From Deltaproteobacteria bacterium (GTDB lineage Bacteria; Desulfobacterota; Binatia; UBA12015), in contig VGTK01000019.1 in NCBI GenBank assembly GCA_016874715.1, positions 1 through 44,896 of the forward strand: a stretch of 44,896 nucleotides of DNA, read 5' to 3'. Position 1 is the stretch's first letter, and the number at the start of each line of letters is the position of its first letter. The position numbers and the translations under genes are program-made. A model generated the notes under the pieces. It was given only the letters and a program-made list of their open reading frames with translations, did no database searches and was not told the origin of the DNA. This document shows positions 32,885 to 42,657 of the stretch, piece after piece.

Positions 32885-34423
32885 TCAGGAGGCGCGCGAC
32901 TCGAGGCGAGCACGCAGCGCGGTCACTAGCGCCGGTGTGTCGGCGAGCGTCGGCGCGCCGCCGAAGACGTAGAAGTCCGGCCGCTGCAGCACGACCGCCG
33001 CACCGGACTCGCGGAGCCACGCGGTCGCCCGCCCGTCGACGTCGCCGATCGGCGCGCCGCCGGTCCCGATGCCGGCGGCGATGCCTCCCAGCGACGCGAA
33101 CCACGCCGCGAGTTCCGCGGGCAGCGCCTGCGACGGGTCGCCGTCGAGCGACAGCAGCGTCCAGCCGCGGCCGACGACGTCGTCGAACAGCCCGTCGCGC
33201 CCACCCGTGCGGACGCGAGCCTGCACGCAGACCTTGCCCGCGAGCGGATCGCCCTCGTGCAGCACGCCGACGAGGAGACCGGGCAGCGGCGGCGTCGCCT
33301 GCGGGTCGCGGGTCGCCATCATGCTCGCGTCGCGCGCGTCGGCTTCGGCCGGGTCGGGCACGCAGATGACCCTTCCGAGCGCCATCGCGAACCCGATCAT
33401 GCCACGGACGTGAGCCCGGCGCTCCTCCGCGTAGGTGTCGAGCAGCGCGTCGGGCGCGTGTCCGCGGAGGACGAGGTCGAGCTTCCACGCGAGATTCATC
33501 GCGTCGCGCAGCCCGGCGCACATGCCCTGTCCGGCGAACGGCGGCGTCTGGTGCGCGGCGTCGCCGGCTAGGAGCACGCGGCCCTTGCGCCAGCTGTCGA
33601 CCCAGCGTGCCTGGAAGCGGTAGACCGTGTGGCGCTCGAGGTCGGCGTTGCCGGGGTGCACGTCCCATGGCGCGAGCAGACGCCACGCGGTGTCCGCGCG
33701 GTTCAGGTCCTCGATCGCCTCGCCGGGCAGCCGCATGAACTCCCAGCGCCGGCGTCCCGGTCCGCCGGAGACCAGCGTGGTCGGTCGCGTCGGGTCGCAG
33801 ATCTGGATGTTGAGCGGCGACCACAGCTTCGGCACGTGCGGCCGCACGTCGACGATCAGCCAGTCGTAGAAGAAGCCGAGGTCGGTGACCGGCGCGCCGA
33901 TCGACGTGCGCACGAAGCTGTTCGCGCCGTCGCAGCCGACGACGAAGCGCGCGCGGAACTCCGCCGTGGCGCCGTCGGCGGTGCGTGCCGCGACGTCGAC
34001 GCCGCCGTCGCGCTCGACGACCGACGCGACCTCGTGTCCGCGCAGCAGCGTCACGTTCGCGAGCGAGCGCGCCTTCGCGTCGAGCAGCCCCTCGAGCTCC
34101 GGCTGCGCGAACATGTTCGCCTCGGGCCAGCCGCAGATGCCCATCGGCCGGCTGGTGAAGCGCAGCAGCACGTCGCCCTTGCCGTTGCGCCACTCGTAGA
34201 AGTCGGCCGTCTCGATGCGACCGTCGGCCATCGCGTCGGCGACGCCGGCCGCCTGCAGGATGCGCGCCGTCTCGTGGTCCAAGTGCACCGCGCGCGGCAG
34301 CGGGTAGGGCGCCGGCTGCCTCTCGAGCGCGGTGACCCGCCAGCCGTGCCCGGCGAGCAGGATCGCAAGCGTCTGCCCGACGGGACCCCAGCCGACGACC
34401 AGGACGTCCGTCTCGCTGGTCAT
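32885..34423 (-). CDS. FAD-dependent aromatic monooxygenase (PHBH/MhpA-like)
   Basis: 512 residues. The FAD fingerprint VVGWGPVGQTLAILLAGHGW starts at about residue 9. The second motif FVVGCDGANSFVR (DG motif) and the GD motif LLAGDAAHQTPPFAGQGMCAGLRDAMNLAWKL are present, as in 3-(3-hydroxyphenyl)propionate and phenol hydroxylases. A thioredoxin-like C-terminal domain fits the length. It should hydroxylate a phenolic ring with NAD(P)H and oxygen. ATG 34423 has a GGAGG site. It lies 10 bases after the extradiol-type dioxygenase gene and probably acts just before it. Confidence 0.92.
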   Translation of the reverse strand: MTSETDVLVVGWGPVGQTLAILLAGHGWRVTALERQPAPYPLPRAVHLDHETARILQAAGVADAMADGRIETADFYEWRNGKGDVLLRFTSRPMGICGWPEANMFAQPELEGLLDAKARSLANVTLLRGHEVASVVERDGGVDVAARTADGATAEFRARFVVGCDGANSFVRTSIGAPVTDLGFFYDWLIVDVRPHVPKLWSPLNIQICDPTRPTTLVSGGPGRRRWEFMRLPGEAIEDLNRADTAWRLLAPWDVHPGNADLERHTVYRFQARWVDSWRKGRVLLAGDAAHQTPPFAGQGMCAGLRDAMNLAWKLDLVLRGHAPDALLDTYAEERRAHVRGMIGFAMALGRVICVPDPAEADARDASMMATRDPQATPPLPGLLVGVLHEGDPLAGKVCVQARVRTGGRDGLFDDVVGRGWTLLSLDGDPSQALPAELAAWFASLGGIAAGIGTGGAPIGDVDGRATAWLRESGAAVVLQRPDFYVFGGAPTLADTPALVTALRARLESRAS

Positions 34424-34433
34424 GAGGGCCTCC

Positions 34434-35036
34434 TCAGAAGCGAAGCATGTCGGACGGGCCCTTGCCCTCGGGCAGCGGCGGGCGCACGACGAGCTTCTCG
34501 AGCGGCTCGCCGGCCTTGAAGCGCGCCAGCAGGTCGTCGGGATCGAAGATCACGCCGATCGGGTTCGACGCGAAGTCGCTGTTGCGGATCCACGCGTTGC
34601 CCTCCGCGACGGTCGGGAAGTTGTCGGCCTGGAACTCGATGCGGTTCCCGTCCGGGTCCTTGTAGTACAGCGACGTCGTCACGCCGTGGTTGATGCACCA
34701 GAACGGCACGATGCCCTCGGCCTTCAGGCGCTCGTAGGTGTAGAGCAGGTCGCCGAGCGACGCGTGCGTGAAGGCGACGTGATCGGTGCCCGTGGCGAGC
34801 TCGGGCTGGTCGGGCAGGCCGGGCATGTTGACGAAGGCGAAGCGGTGGTGCTCGTCGTCGTAGGTGACGAACGCGATCGTGTCGTCGGCGTAGACGGGGT
34901 AGGCGCCGAAGACGATCTCGTGCCAGCGCAGCATCTCCGGGAAGCGGGAGGTGCGCCGCACCACGTGCGCGAGCTTGGTCGGCGCGAGCCGTCCGCGCTT
35001 CGGATCGAGGGCCTTCTGGCGGTCTTCGTGGCTCAT
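34434..35036 (-). CDS. Extradiol ring-cleavage dioxygenase-like VOC protein
   Basis: 200 residues with an AAGGAG ribosome site before ATG 35036. The VOC fold holds the 2-His-1-carboxylate triad expected for Fe(II): His24 (KLAHVV), His86 (GTDHVAFTH) and Glu134 (GNRIEFQAD). The segment TSLYYKDPDGNRIEF closely resembles the C-terminal domain of catechol 2,3-dioxygenases. With the flavin hydroxylase downstream it would cleave the catechol ring formed. It is the middle gene of a three-gene operon headed by an unknown 97-residue protein. Confidence 0.85.
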   Translation of the reverse strand: MSHEDRQKALDPKRGRLAPTKLAHVVRRTSRFPEMLRWHEIVFGAYPVYADDTIAFVTYDDEHHRFAFVNMPGLPDQPELATGTDHVAFTHASLGDLLYTYERLKAEGIVPFWCINHGVTTSLYYKDPDGNRIEFQADNFPTVAEGNAWIRNSDFASNPIGVIFDPDDLLARFKAGEPLEKLVVRPPLPEGKGPSDMLRF

Positions 35037-35058
35037 GCGTTCGCTCCTTCCCGGCTCC

Positions 35059-35352
35059 TCATGCCGCCCCCGGCAGCACCGGACGCTCCGTCGCGCGGTT
35101 CGCCGCGACGCAGAGCGACGGCAGGAAGCGCGCGAGGAAGCTCATCTCGTTGTAGGCGTGGCGCAGGAGCCCGAAGCCGAGCTCCTCGGTGGCGATCTCC
35201 GCGATGGCCTCCGGGGGCGCCATGCCCGCGAGGTCCTGTCCGATCCAGAGGTGGCTGCGCAGCACAGCACCCCCCGACGCGAGCCGCTCGATGCCCATCC
35301 CGAGGTGGAGCTGGCCGGGATCGAGCACACGTGCCGCTTCGCGGAAGTCCAT
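35059..35352 (-). CDS. Unknown 97-residue protein of the aromatic operon
   Basis: 97 residues from ATG 35352, first gene of the minus-strand operon and 22 bases before the dioxygenase. It begins with MDFREAARVLDPGQLHLGMGIERL and has a mixed helical pattern with LRSHLWIGQDL and LGFGLLRHAYNEMSFLARFLP. No signal peptide or membrane segment is seen. No family was recognised. Position suggests a dedicated accessory protein, such as a decarboxylase or isomerase subunit or a small oxygenase partner. Confidence 0.6.
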   Translation of the reverse strand: MDFREAARVLDPGQLHLGMGIERLASGGAVLRSHLWIGQDLAGMAPPEAIAEIATEELGFGLLRHAYNEMSFLARFLPSLCVAANRATERPVLPGAA

Positions 35353-35370
35353 GTCGATGTTTCGCCTCGT

Positions 35371-35413
35371 GTACGCCCGTACGGGAGAGGTCGACAGATC
35401 AGTACGTTCGTAC
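35371..35413. promoter_or_regulatory. Twin palindromic TetR operators in the divergent promoter
   Basis: GTACG-CC-CGTAC (35371-35382) and GTACG-TT-CGTAC (35402-35413) are two copies of one palindrome, GTACGNNCGTAC, with centres 31 bases apart (three helical turns). The second overlaps a -10-like TACAAT (35411-35416) of the tetR gene. The spacing would let two repressor dimers bind the same DNA face, controlling both the aromatic operon and tetR-gst. Confidence 0.8.
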
Positions 35414-35427
35414 AATATCTCGCGGCG

Positions 35428-36174
35428 ATGCGTCAAGCCCGTTCCGCAAAGCCGGCGCGCCCCGTCCGTCCGGCGCCGCCGCCCCGCTCCCGGCGCGGGT
35501 CGCAGTGCACGGCGAAGCCCGAGCGCCGCCCGCAGCGGCGCAGCGTGGACACGCGCGAGCGCCTCGTCGAAGCGGCGCTCGCGGTGTTCGGTGACCTCGG
35601 CTTCGAGGGTGCCAGCACGCGCGAGATCGCGCGCCGCGCCGGCGTCGCGCTCGCGGCGCTGCCCTACCACTTCACCACCAAGGACGCGCTGTGGCGCGCC
35701 GCGGCCGACCGCATCTTCGGCGAGCTGACGTCGCGCATCGGCAAGCGCCTCGACGGGCTCGACGGCGTGGACCGCGCGACGCAGCTGCGCCTCGTGCTAC
35801 GCGAGTTCGTGCGCTTCTCGGCGGAGCGCCCCGCGCTGCACCGCTTCATGATGCAGGTGGCGTTCACGAGCAGCGACCGTCTCGCGTGGCTCGTCGAGAC
35901 GCACGTGCGCCCGATGTACGACTTCGTCAATGCGATCACCGTCGACGCGCGCAGGAAAGGCCTCGGTCCCGCCGGACGCCCCGCGCACCTGCACTACATC
36001 CTGATCGGCGCCGCGACGTCGCCCTACGTCATGCGCGCAGAGTTCGAGCTGTTGACCGGATCGGATCCGTGCGGCGACGCGCTGATCGACGAGCACGTCG
36101 CGACGCTCGAGCGCATGTTCTTCCCGGTCGCGCCCGCCCGCGAGCAGGCTCGCGCACGGAGGGCCAAGCGGTGA
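35428..36174 (+). CDS. TetR/AcrR-family transcriptional regulator
   Basis: 248 residues. An Arg/Pro-rich extension of about 40 residues precedes a canonical TetR helix-turn-helix: TRERLVEAALAVFGDLGFEGASTREIARRAGVALAALPYHFTTKDALW. The C-terminal helical domain should bind the inducer, perhaps an aromatic substrate. It is divergent from the aromatic operon and the twin operators lie between them. TACAAT ends 11 bases before ATG. The stop overlaps the start of the GST gene (GTGA). Confidence 0.9.
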   Translation: MRQARSAKPARPVRPAPPPRSRRGSQCTAKPERRPQRRSVDTRERLVEAALAVFGDLGFEGASTREIARRAGVALAALPYHFTTKDALWRAAADRIFGELTSRIGKRLDGLDGVDRATQLRLVLREFVRFSAERPALHRFMMQVAFTSSDRLAWLVETHVRPMYDFVNAITVDARRKGLGPAGRPAHLHYILIGAATSPYVMRAEFELLTGSDPCGDALIDEHVATLERMFFPVAPAREQARARRAKR

Positions 36175-37178
36175 TCGGCCCGCTGGCGGCCGTTGCCGCA
36201 CTCGGCGCGGGCGCCTGGTACTGGCGCGAGCGCGGGCTGCGCCGCACGCACGCGATGGCGGGCGGGCTGCACGCGGACCGCGCGCTCCCGCACGACGTGG
36301 AGTTCGAGCTGTACCACAACGACTTCTCGCTGTGCTCGAAGAAGATCCGCATGTGTCTCGCGGAGCTCGGCATCCCGTACGCGAGCCACCACGTCGATCT
36401 CATCGAGACCGGCAGCTACGAGACGCTGAGCCGCCGCTTCCTGGCCGTCAATCCGGCGGCGCTGGTGCCGGTTCTCGTGCACGACGGGCATCCCGTCTAC
36501 GAGTCGCACGACATCCTGCTGTACGCCGCGCGCCACGCGGCGGCGCCCGGCGCGCTCGTCCCGCCCGACGAGCCGACCCGCGCCGTCATGCAGCAGTGGA
36601 TCGACCGCTCGTCGCTCACCGGCGACGACCCGACGCAGGCGTTCGAGGCCTCGGCCGGCAACTGCGTCGCCGGCCTCACGGTGCCGCTCTTCGCGGCGAT
36701 GATCCGCGACATCCCGACGCGCCGGATCCTCGAGGGCCTGCTGTTTCACCGCCTGAAGCAGCGGCCGCTGGTGTTCCTTCTGCTGAAGGCGAAGGGCCTC
36801 GCGGGCGTGCCGTCGCTGCTGCCGGTGCGGAAGACCGTGCTCGCGAGCCGTCGCCACATGGAGCGCCACCTCGACGCGCTCGCGCAGCAGCTCGCGCAGA
36901 GCGGCGGACCGTGGATCACCGGCGCGCAGCTCACGCTCGCCGACGTGAGCTGGGCCGTGATTCTCGAGCGTCTGCGCGAGGCGGACTGGGTCGCGGAGCT
37001 GATCGTGCCGCGGCCCGCGGTCGCGGCGTACTGGGAGCGGCTACGCGGCCGGCCGAGTTACGCGAGCGCGATGGACGATCACCAGCACCCGCTGGTGCGC
37101 CGCGGGTCGGAGCGCATCGTCGCGGAGAAGGCGCGCGGCACGTCATTCGCGGCGCTGTACGCGGCAACGCGTGCCTGA
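36171..37178 (+). CDS. Glutathione S-transferase-like protein with N-terminal membrane anchor
   Basis: 335 residues. GTG 36171 overlaps the tetR stop. The first 18 residues are hydrophobic (GPLAAVAALGAGAWYW), a likely membrane anchor. A thioredoxin-like GST N-domain follows (YHNDFSLCSKKIRMCLAELGIPY, NPAALVPVLVHDG, YESHDILLYA). A helical C-domain has a long insertion and ends in LADVSWAVILERLREADW. The Ser/Cys-containing SLCSKK start is where GSTs place their catalytic residue. It may detoxify products of the neighbouring aromatic oxidation. Insertion and anchor recall GDAP1-like GSTs, but this is only a resemblance. Confidence 0.85.
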   Translation: MIGPLAAVAALGAGAWYWRERGLRRTHAMAGGLHADRALPHDVEFELYHNDFSLCSKKIRMCLAELGIPYASHHVDLIETGSYETLSRRFLAVNPAALVPVLVHDGHPVYESHDILLYAARHAAAPGALVPPDEPTRAVMQQWIDRSSLTGDDPTQAFEASAGNCVAGLTVPLFAAMIRDIPTRRILEGLLFHRLKQRPLVFLLLKAKGLAGVPSLLPVRKTVLASRRHMERHLDALAQQLAQSGGPWITGAQLTLADVSWAVILERLREADWVAELIVPRPAVAAYWERLRGRPSYASAMDDHQHPLVRRGSERIVAEKARGTSFAALYAATRA

Positions 37179-37208
37179 CACGTCGTCGCGACGTCGCCGT
37201 GCTCGCGG

Positions 37209-38150
37209 TCAGCCGCGCATCGACTCCGCGAGCCGCACCACCGTCGCCGCGTACTCGCGGACGGTCCGGGCGACGATGTCCGCGACCGGCGCGACGCTCT
37301 CGATGCGCCCCGCGACCTCGCCCGACAGCGCCACGCCCGCCTCGACGTTGCCCTCGAAGTACACCTCGCGCACGCCCGAGACGAGGTCGGCCATCGCGTT
37401 GCCCTCACCGCGCTCGAGGCGCGTGGTGCGCTCGGTGCGGAGCGCGCGCAGCGCGGGCCCGCGCTCCTGGCGGAGGAACACCGTGCCGGTCTCCTCTGCC
37501 GCGACGATCGCGTCCTTCCAGCCCTGACCGACCGGAGACTCCGCGGCCGACACCATGCGCGTGCCCATCTGCACGCCCTCGGCGCCGAGCGCGAACGCCG
37601 CCGCCATCGACATGCCGTCGCAAATGCCGCCCGCCGCGACGATCGGCACGTCGACCTTGGAGCGCACCAGCGGCAGCAGCACCATGGTCGAGACCGGGTT
37701 CGGGTTCTTGAAGCCGCCGCCCTCGCCACCCTCGACGACGAGGCCGTCGACTCCCGCATCCACGGCCTTCAGGGCGGCGCGCAGCGTCGGCACGACGTGG
37801 AACACGGTGAGGCCCGCGGCCTTCAGCTGCCTCGTGAACTTCGTCGGATCGCCGGCCGACGTCGTGACGAAGCGCACGCCCTGCTCGATCACGAAGTCGA
37901 CGATGGCGGGATCGCGCACGAACGCCTGCGCGATGTTGACGCCGAAGGGCCGGTCGGTGAGCTCGCGCATCTTGCGGATCTCGCCGCGGATCGCGTCGAG
38001 CTCGCCGGACGAGGTCTCGATGATGCCGAGTGCGCCTGCGCGGGACACGGCCGACGCGAGCTGCGCGCGCGCGATCCAGCCCATCGGCGCCTGCACGATC
38101 GGGATCTCGACGCCGAGCATGCGGGTGATGCGATTGTCGAACTTGACCAT
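37209..38150 (-). CDS. Nitronate monooxygenase/FabK-like FMN oxidoreductase
   Basis: 313 residues, a TIM-barrel flavoprotein: IPIVQAPMGWIARAQLASAVSRAGALGII, FGVNIA, GLVVEGGEGGG, IVAAGGICDGMSMAAAFALGAEGVQMGTRMV. These are the FMN-binding features of the NMO/2-nitropropane dioxygenase/FabK family. The segment that is normally GxEAGGH reads EGGEGGGF here, so the usual His is missing and nitronate oxidation is uncertain. It converges on the GST gene with 30 bases between stops and has no obvious operon partner. Confidence 0.88.
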   Translation of the reverse strand: MVKFDNRITRMLGVEIPIVQAPMGWIARAQLASAVSRAGALGIIETSSGELDAIRGEIRKMRELTDRPFGVNIAQAFVRDPAIVDFVIEQGVRFVTTSAGDPTKFTRQLKAAGLTVFHVVPTLRAALKAVDAGVDGLVVEGGEGGGFKNPNPVSTMVLLPLVRSKVDVPIVAAGGICDGMSMAAAFALGAEGVQMGTRMVSAAESPVGQGWKDAIVAAEETGTVFLRQERGPALRALRTERTTRLERGEGNAMADLVSGVREVYFEGNVEAGVALSGEVAGRIESVAPVADIVARTVREYAATVVRLAESMRG

Positions 38151-38246
38151 GCGAGCTCTCCGGCCGCGCGCGACGGCATCGTGAGGGGAGCGCGGACCTT
38201 ATCACGCGGGAGCGCGTGCGCACCGCCGCGGCCGGTCGGCAGAGGC

Positions 38247-38702
38247 TCAGCTCGCGCGGCCGAGCTGGATCGCGACGAACGCGAGCATCGCGGCGAAGCA
38301 CCAGACGTGCGCCACCGCGATCTCCCGCGCGAGCGCTTCCTCGACCACGCGAGGCTCCCGACCGGTGCCGAGGCGCGCCGCATTCGGGAACACGCGGCCC
38401 GTCGCGAGCACGATCGGCACGACGCAGAGCAGCAGCGCCACGAGCCGCCACGTGAAGGCGCCGTCGCCGCTCGCGACCTGCTGCAGCGAGCCGAGGACGG
38501 TCACGGTCATGACGGCCGCGACGAGCTGGTTCATCGGCCGCGCGTCGGTCGTGACGCGCCGGTAGTACGCGGCGATCGACCCGAGCGCGGCGTCCGGCAG
38601 CGGTGCGCCACGCGGCGAACGCAGCGCCTGCACGTCGAACATCAGGTCCATCCAGATGACGGCGAGCAGGAAGGCGCCGCCTGCCGCGAGCAGCGCGGTC
38701 AC
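38247..38702 (-). CDS. Four-helix integral membrane protein, unknown
   Basis: About 151 residues from GTG 38702; the start is uncertain. The longer open frame runs back into the minisatellite, which is unlikely to be coding. Four hydrophobic segments are seen: TALLAAGGAFLLAVIWMDLMF, LVAAVMTVTVLGSL, WRLVALLLCVVPIVLATGRVF and HVWCFAAMLAFVAIQL. WMDLMFD and VFPNAARLG recall small DUF4149- or DUF1772-like membrane proteins, without certainty. Confidence 0.6.
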   Translation of the reverse strand: MTALLAAGGAFLLAVIWMDLMFDVQALRSPRGAPLPDAALGSIAAYYRRVTTDARPMNQLVAAVMTVTVLGSLQQVASGDGAFTWRLVALLLCVVPIVLATGRVFPNAARLGTGREPRVVEEALAREIAVAHVWCFAAMLAFVAIQLGRAS

Positions 38703-38813
38703 GGCCGCGGTCCGGTCTTCGTCGTGGCGTCCATCGAACGCCGCACGGTACCACGCGCGCGCGCCGGCGCATCCCGGTGGACCTGCAGGGTCGTCGTCGA
38801 GGCCGTGGTCGAC

Positions 38814-39025
38814 GAAGCCGGCACGGGCGCCGTCGACGCGATCGCGAAGCCGGCACGGGCGCCGTCGACGCGATCGCGAAGCCGGCACGGGCGCCGTCGA
38901 CGCGATCGCGAAGCCGGCACGGGCGCCGTCGACGCGATCGCGAAGCCGGCACGGGCGCCGTCGACCCGATCGCGAAGCCGGCACGGGCGCCGTCGACCCG
39001 ATCGCGAGGCCGGTGCGCGCGGCGG
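38814..39025. repeat. 32-bp minisatellite, six copies plus a degenerate seventh
   Basis: Units start at 38814, 38846, 38878, 38910, 38942 and 38974, followed by a diverged part-copy from 39006. Each 32-base unit holds the palindromes GCCGGC, GGCGCC, GTCGAC and GCGATCGC. Units 5 and 6 share one variant base (GTCGACC), showing recent copying. The period is not a multiple of three, so open frames across it are artefacts. It lies between malQ and the four-helix membrane protein (both minus); 38703-38813 holds no gene. Confidence 0.95.
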
Positions 39026-39047
39026 CAGCCCGTTCGCGACGAGATCC

Positions 39048-40622
<1,575 letters not shown>

Positions 40623-40767
40623 GAGGCCCGTCTCCTCGCTGCGTCGTGCTGCACAATGACGAACTTCCGGGCGCAGGCTTCATCCGGCAAGGCGTGTCCG
40701 GACGCATTCCCGCCGTGAATCGCGGCCCGGCGTCCATCGGCATCCGCGGGGCCGGGACGATCGCGGC

Positions 40768-41937
40768 TCAGAGGGACGCGTACAGCGCCTCGATCAGTGC
40801 CGCGTTGCGCGGGTTCTGCCAGCGCGGCCCCATGTGATTCATGACGTAGCCGAAGGACAGCCGCACGTCGGGGTCGCAGAATCCGAGCGCGCCACCCGAT
40901 CCGAAGTGGCCGAACGCGTGCGCGTTCGGCCCGAGCGGACGCTCGGGCTGGGTGAGCTGGAAGCCGAGCCCGAAGCGCGACGGACGGTTCAGCACGAGGT
41001 CGTCGCCGCACGAGTGCTCGACGGTCGCCGCGGCGATCGTCTCGGGTGCGAGCATCCGGACGCCGTCGATCGATCCGTGCGCGGCGAGGGCTGCGAACAC
41101 GCGCGCTATGCCGCGCGCCGTCGCGTGGCCGTTGGTGCTCGGCACCTCGCCGAGCCGCCAGTCGGCGCGGTTCACCCAGCCGCCGGAGCCCGAGATGCCC
41201 GGCGGGTTGAAGTAGGTGTTCCACTGCAGGGCGAGATCGCCGGGCAGCGACGCGGGGTCGGGCGGTGCGGGCGGCACGTTCGCCGTCCAGAGGAACTCGG
41301 CGACGCGACCGTGTTGCGTGGGTGGCAGGCCGATGTGGACGTCCGCGCCCAGCGGGCGGGCGACCTCGTCGCGCAGCAGCGCGCCGACGCTGACCCCGCT
41401 CGCGCGGCGGATCAGCTCGCCGGCGAGGAAGCCGAACGTGGTGACGTGATAGCCGTGTCGCTCGCCGGGGCTCCACCAGGGCTCCTGACCCGCGAGCGCC
41501 GCCGTCATCGCGGTCCAGTCGAGCATCGCCCCTTCGCGGAGCGGCGCGCGCACCGCAGGCAGGCCGGCGCGGTGCGCGAGGATCTGCCGCAGGGTGATCG
41601 CGCTCTTGCCGGCCGCGGCGAACTCCGGCCACAGCCGCGCGACCGGAGCGTCGAGGTCGAGCGCGCCGCGCTCGACGAGGCGCAGGGCACAGATCGTGGT
41701 GCGGGCCTTGGTCACCGAGAACACATTGACCAGCGTGTCGCCCTGCCACGGCGTCCGTCGCGCGGCGTCGACGTGGCCGGCCCAGAGATCGACGACGGTA
41801 CGGCCGTCCACCGCGACGGCCACCGCCGCTCCGACCTCGCCGTGCTCGGCGAAGTTGCCCGCGAAGGCCTCGCGCACGCGCGCGAAGCGCGGGTCGCAGG
41901 AGCCTTCGATCGGCGGGACGGCGAGGGGGAGCGTCAA
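40768..41937 (-). CDS. Serine beta-lactamase-fold hydrolase (EstB/class C-like esterase)
   Basis: 389 residues. The SxxK nucleophile is Ser74 in FSVTKART, and the second motif Tyr is in GERHGYHVTTFGFLAGEL. LRQILAHRAGLPAV and GGALGFCDPDVRLSFGYVMNHMG complete the beta-lactamase/EstB family pattern (PF00144). It lacks a signal peptide, so a cytoplasmic esterase is more likely than a secreted beta-lactamase. TTG 41937 is the only usable start. It lies 45 bases after the fatty acid hydroxylase and may share its transcript. Confidence 0.88.
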   Translation of the reverse strand: MTLPLAVPPIEGSCDPRFARVREAFAGNFAEHGEVGAAVAVAVDGRTVVDLWAGHVDAARRTPWQGDTLVNVFSVTKARTTICALRLVERGALDLDAPVARLWPEFAAAGKSAITLRQILAHRAGLPAVRAPLREGAMLDWTAMTAALAGQEPWWSPGERHGYHVTTFGFLAGELIRRASGVSVGALLRDEVARPLGADVHIGLPPTQHGRVAEFLWTANVPPAPPDPASLPGDLALQWNTYFNPPGISGSGGWVNRADWRLGEVPSTNGHATARGIARVFAALAAHGSIDGVRMLAPETIAAATVEHSCGDDLVLNRPSRFGLGFQLTQPERPLGPNAHAFGHFGSGGALGFCDPDVRLSFGYVMNHMGPRWQNPRNAALIEALYASL

Positions 41938-41982
41938 CGCCTCAGCGATACCGGGCAGGGCCAGTGGAGTGAAGCCCCGGCG

Positions 41983-42657
41983 TCAGGCGGCGCGGGCGCC
42001 GACGTCGAGGCCGTCCTCGAGGCCGAGCGTCCGGCAGGTGCTCGACGTCGGTACGTCGTCCAGCGCCGGCGCCGTACGCATCAGGCGGTCGCCGGACAGC
42101 ATCGTGACGCCGAACCAGTAGCGCTCGTTCTTGCAGTGGTGCAGGCGGTGGTTGCGCCACAGGCGATCGTAAAGCCACGATTTCGGACGGTAGCGCGTGT
42201 GCACCAGGTAGTGCACCCACTCGTAGTGCAGCGTCAGAACGTGGAATGCCGCGAGCCCGGTGAAGGCGAGGGGCAGCGTGGGCGCGAGGCCGATCCACAG
42301 CGCGAGCTGCAGCGGGATCGCGTAGAGGAAGACGTGCGACGGGATGAACAGGATGTCGATGTTCCACGGGTCGCGGTGGTGGCGGCGGTGCGAGCGCGGC
42401 ACGGCGAAGTCGAGCGTTCGGCCGCGCACGGTGACCGGCCGGTAGTGCAGGATGAAGACGTGGATCAGCCACTCCTGCAGCGGCCAGAGCGCGACGAGAC
42501 CGAGCACGATCGCCGCGTCCCAGACGGTCCAGTCGCCGAGCGCGAGCCGCACCGCGACGGCGATCGCGCATGCGCCCGCGACCACGCGCGGGCTCAGGAA
42601 GTCGAAGAAGCGGCGGAAGGCGTCGGTGAGCGTGGTGGGGCTCTCGCTGGTTCTCAT
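41983..42657 (-). CDS. Membrane diiron fatty acid/sterol hydroxylase superfamily protein
   Basis: 224 residues with four membrane helices and the His clusters of the fatty acid hydroxylase family (PF04116): LIHVFILHYRP, PRSHRRHHRDPWN, HYEWVHYLVHTRY and NHRLHHCKNERYWFGVT. These bind two irons at the membrane and hydroxylate or desaturate lipid chains. Its ATG overlaps the stop of the upstream GntR gene (ATGA at 42654-42657), so that regulator probably controls it. Confidence 0.9.
   Translation of the reverse strand: MRTSESPTTLTDAFRRFFDFLSPRVVAGACAIAVAVRLALGDWTVWDAAIVLGLVALWPLQEWLIHVFILHYRPVTVRGRTLDFAVPRSHRRHHRDPWNIDILFIPSHVFLYAIPLQLALWIGLAPTLPLAFTGLAAFHVLTLHYEWVHYLVHTRYRPKSWLYDRLWRNHRLHHCKNERYWFGVTMLSGDRLMRTAPALDDVPTSSTCRTLGLEDGLDVGARAA

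Noticed and set aside
38703..38984. N-terminal extension of the four-helix membrane protein through the repeats
   Set aside because: The 32-bp period shifts frame each copy, and the peptide is Arg/Ala repeat without resemblance to a leader. A GTG start at 38702 is preferred.
38814..39025. Possible CRISPR array (regular repeats of about 32 bp)
   Set aside because: The units are directly adjacent with no unique spacers, and no cas gene is present. It is a minisatellite.
40768..41937. Antibiotic-resistance class C beta-lactamase
   Set aside because: It lacks a signal peptide and matches the EstB-like esterase branch rather than AmpC.
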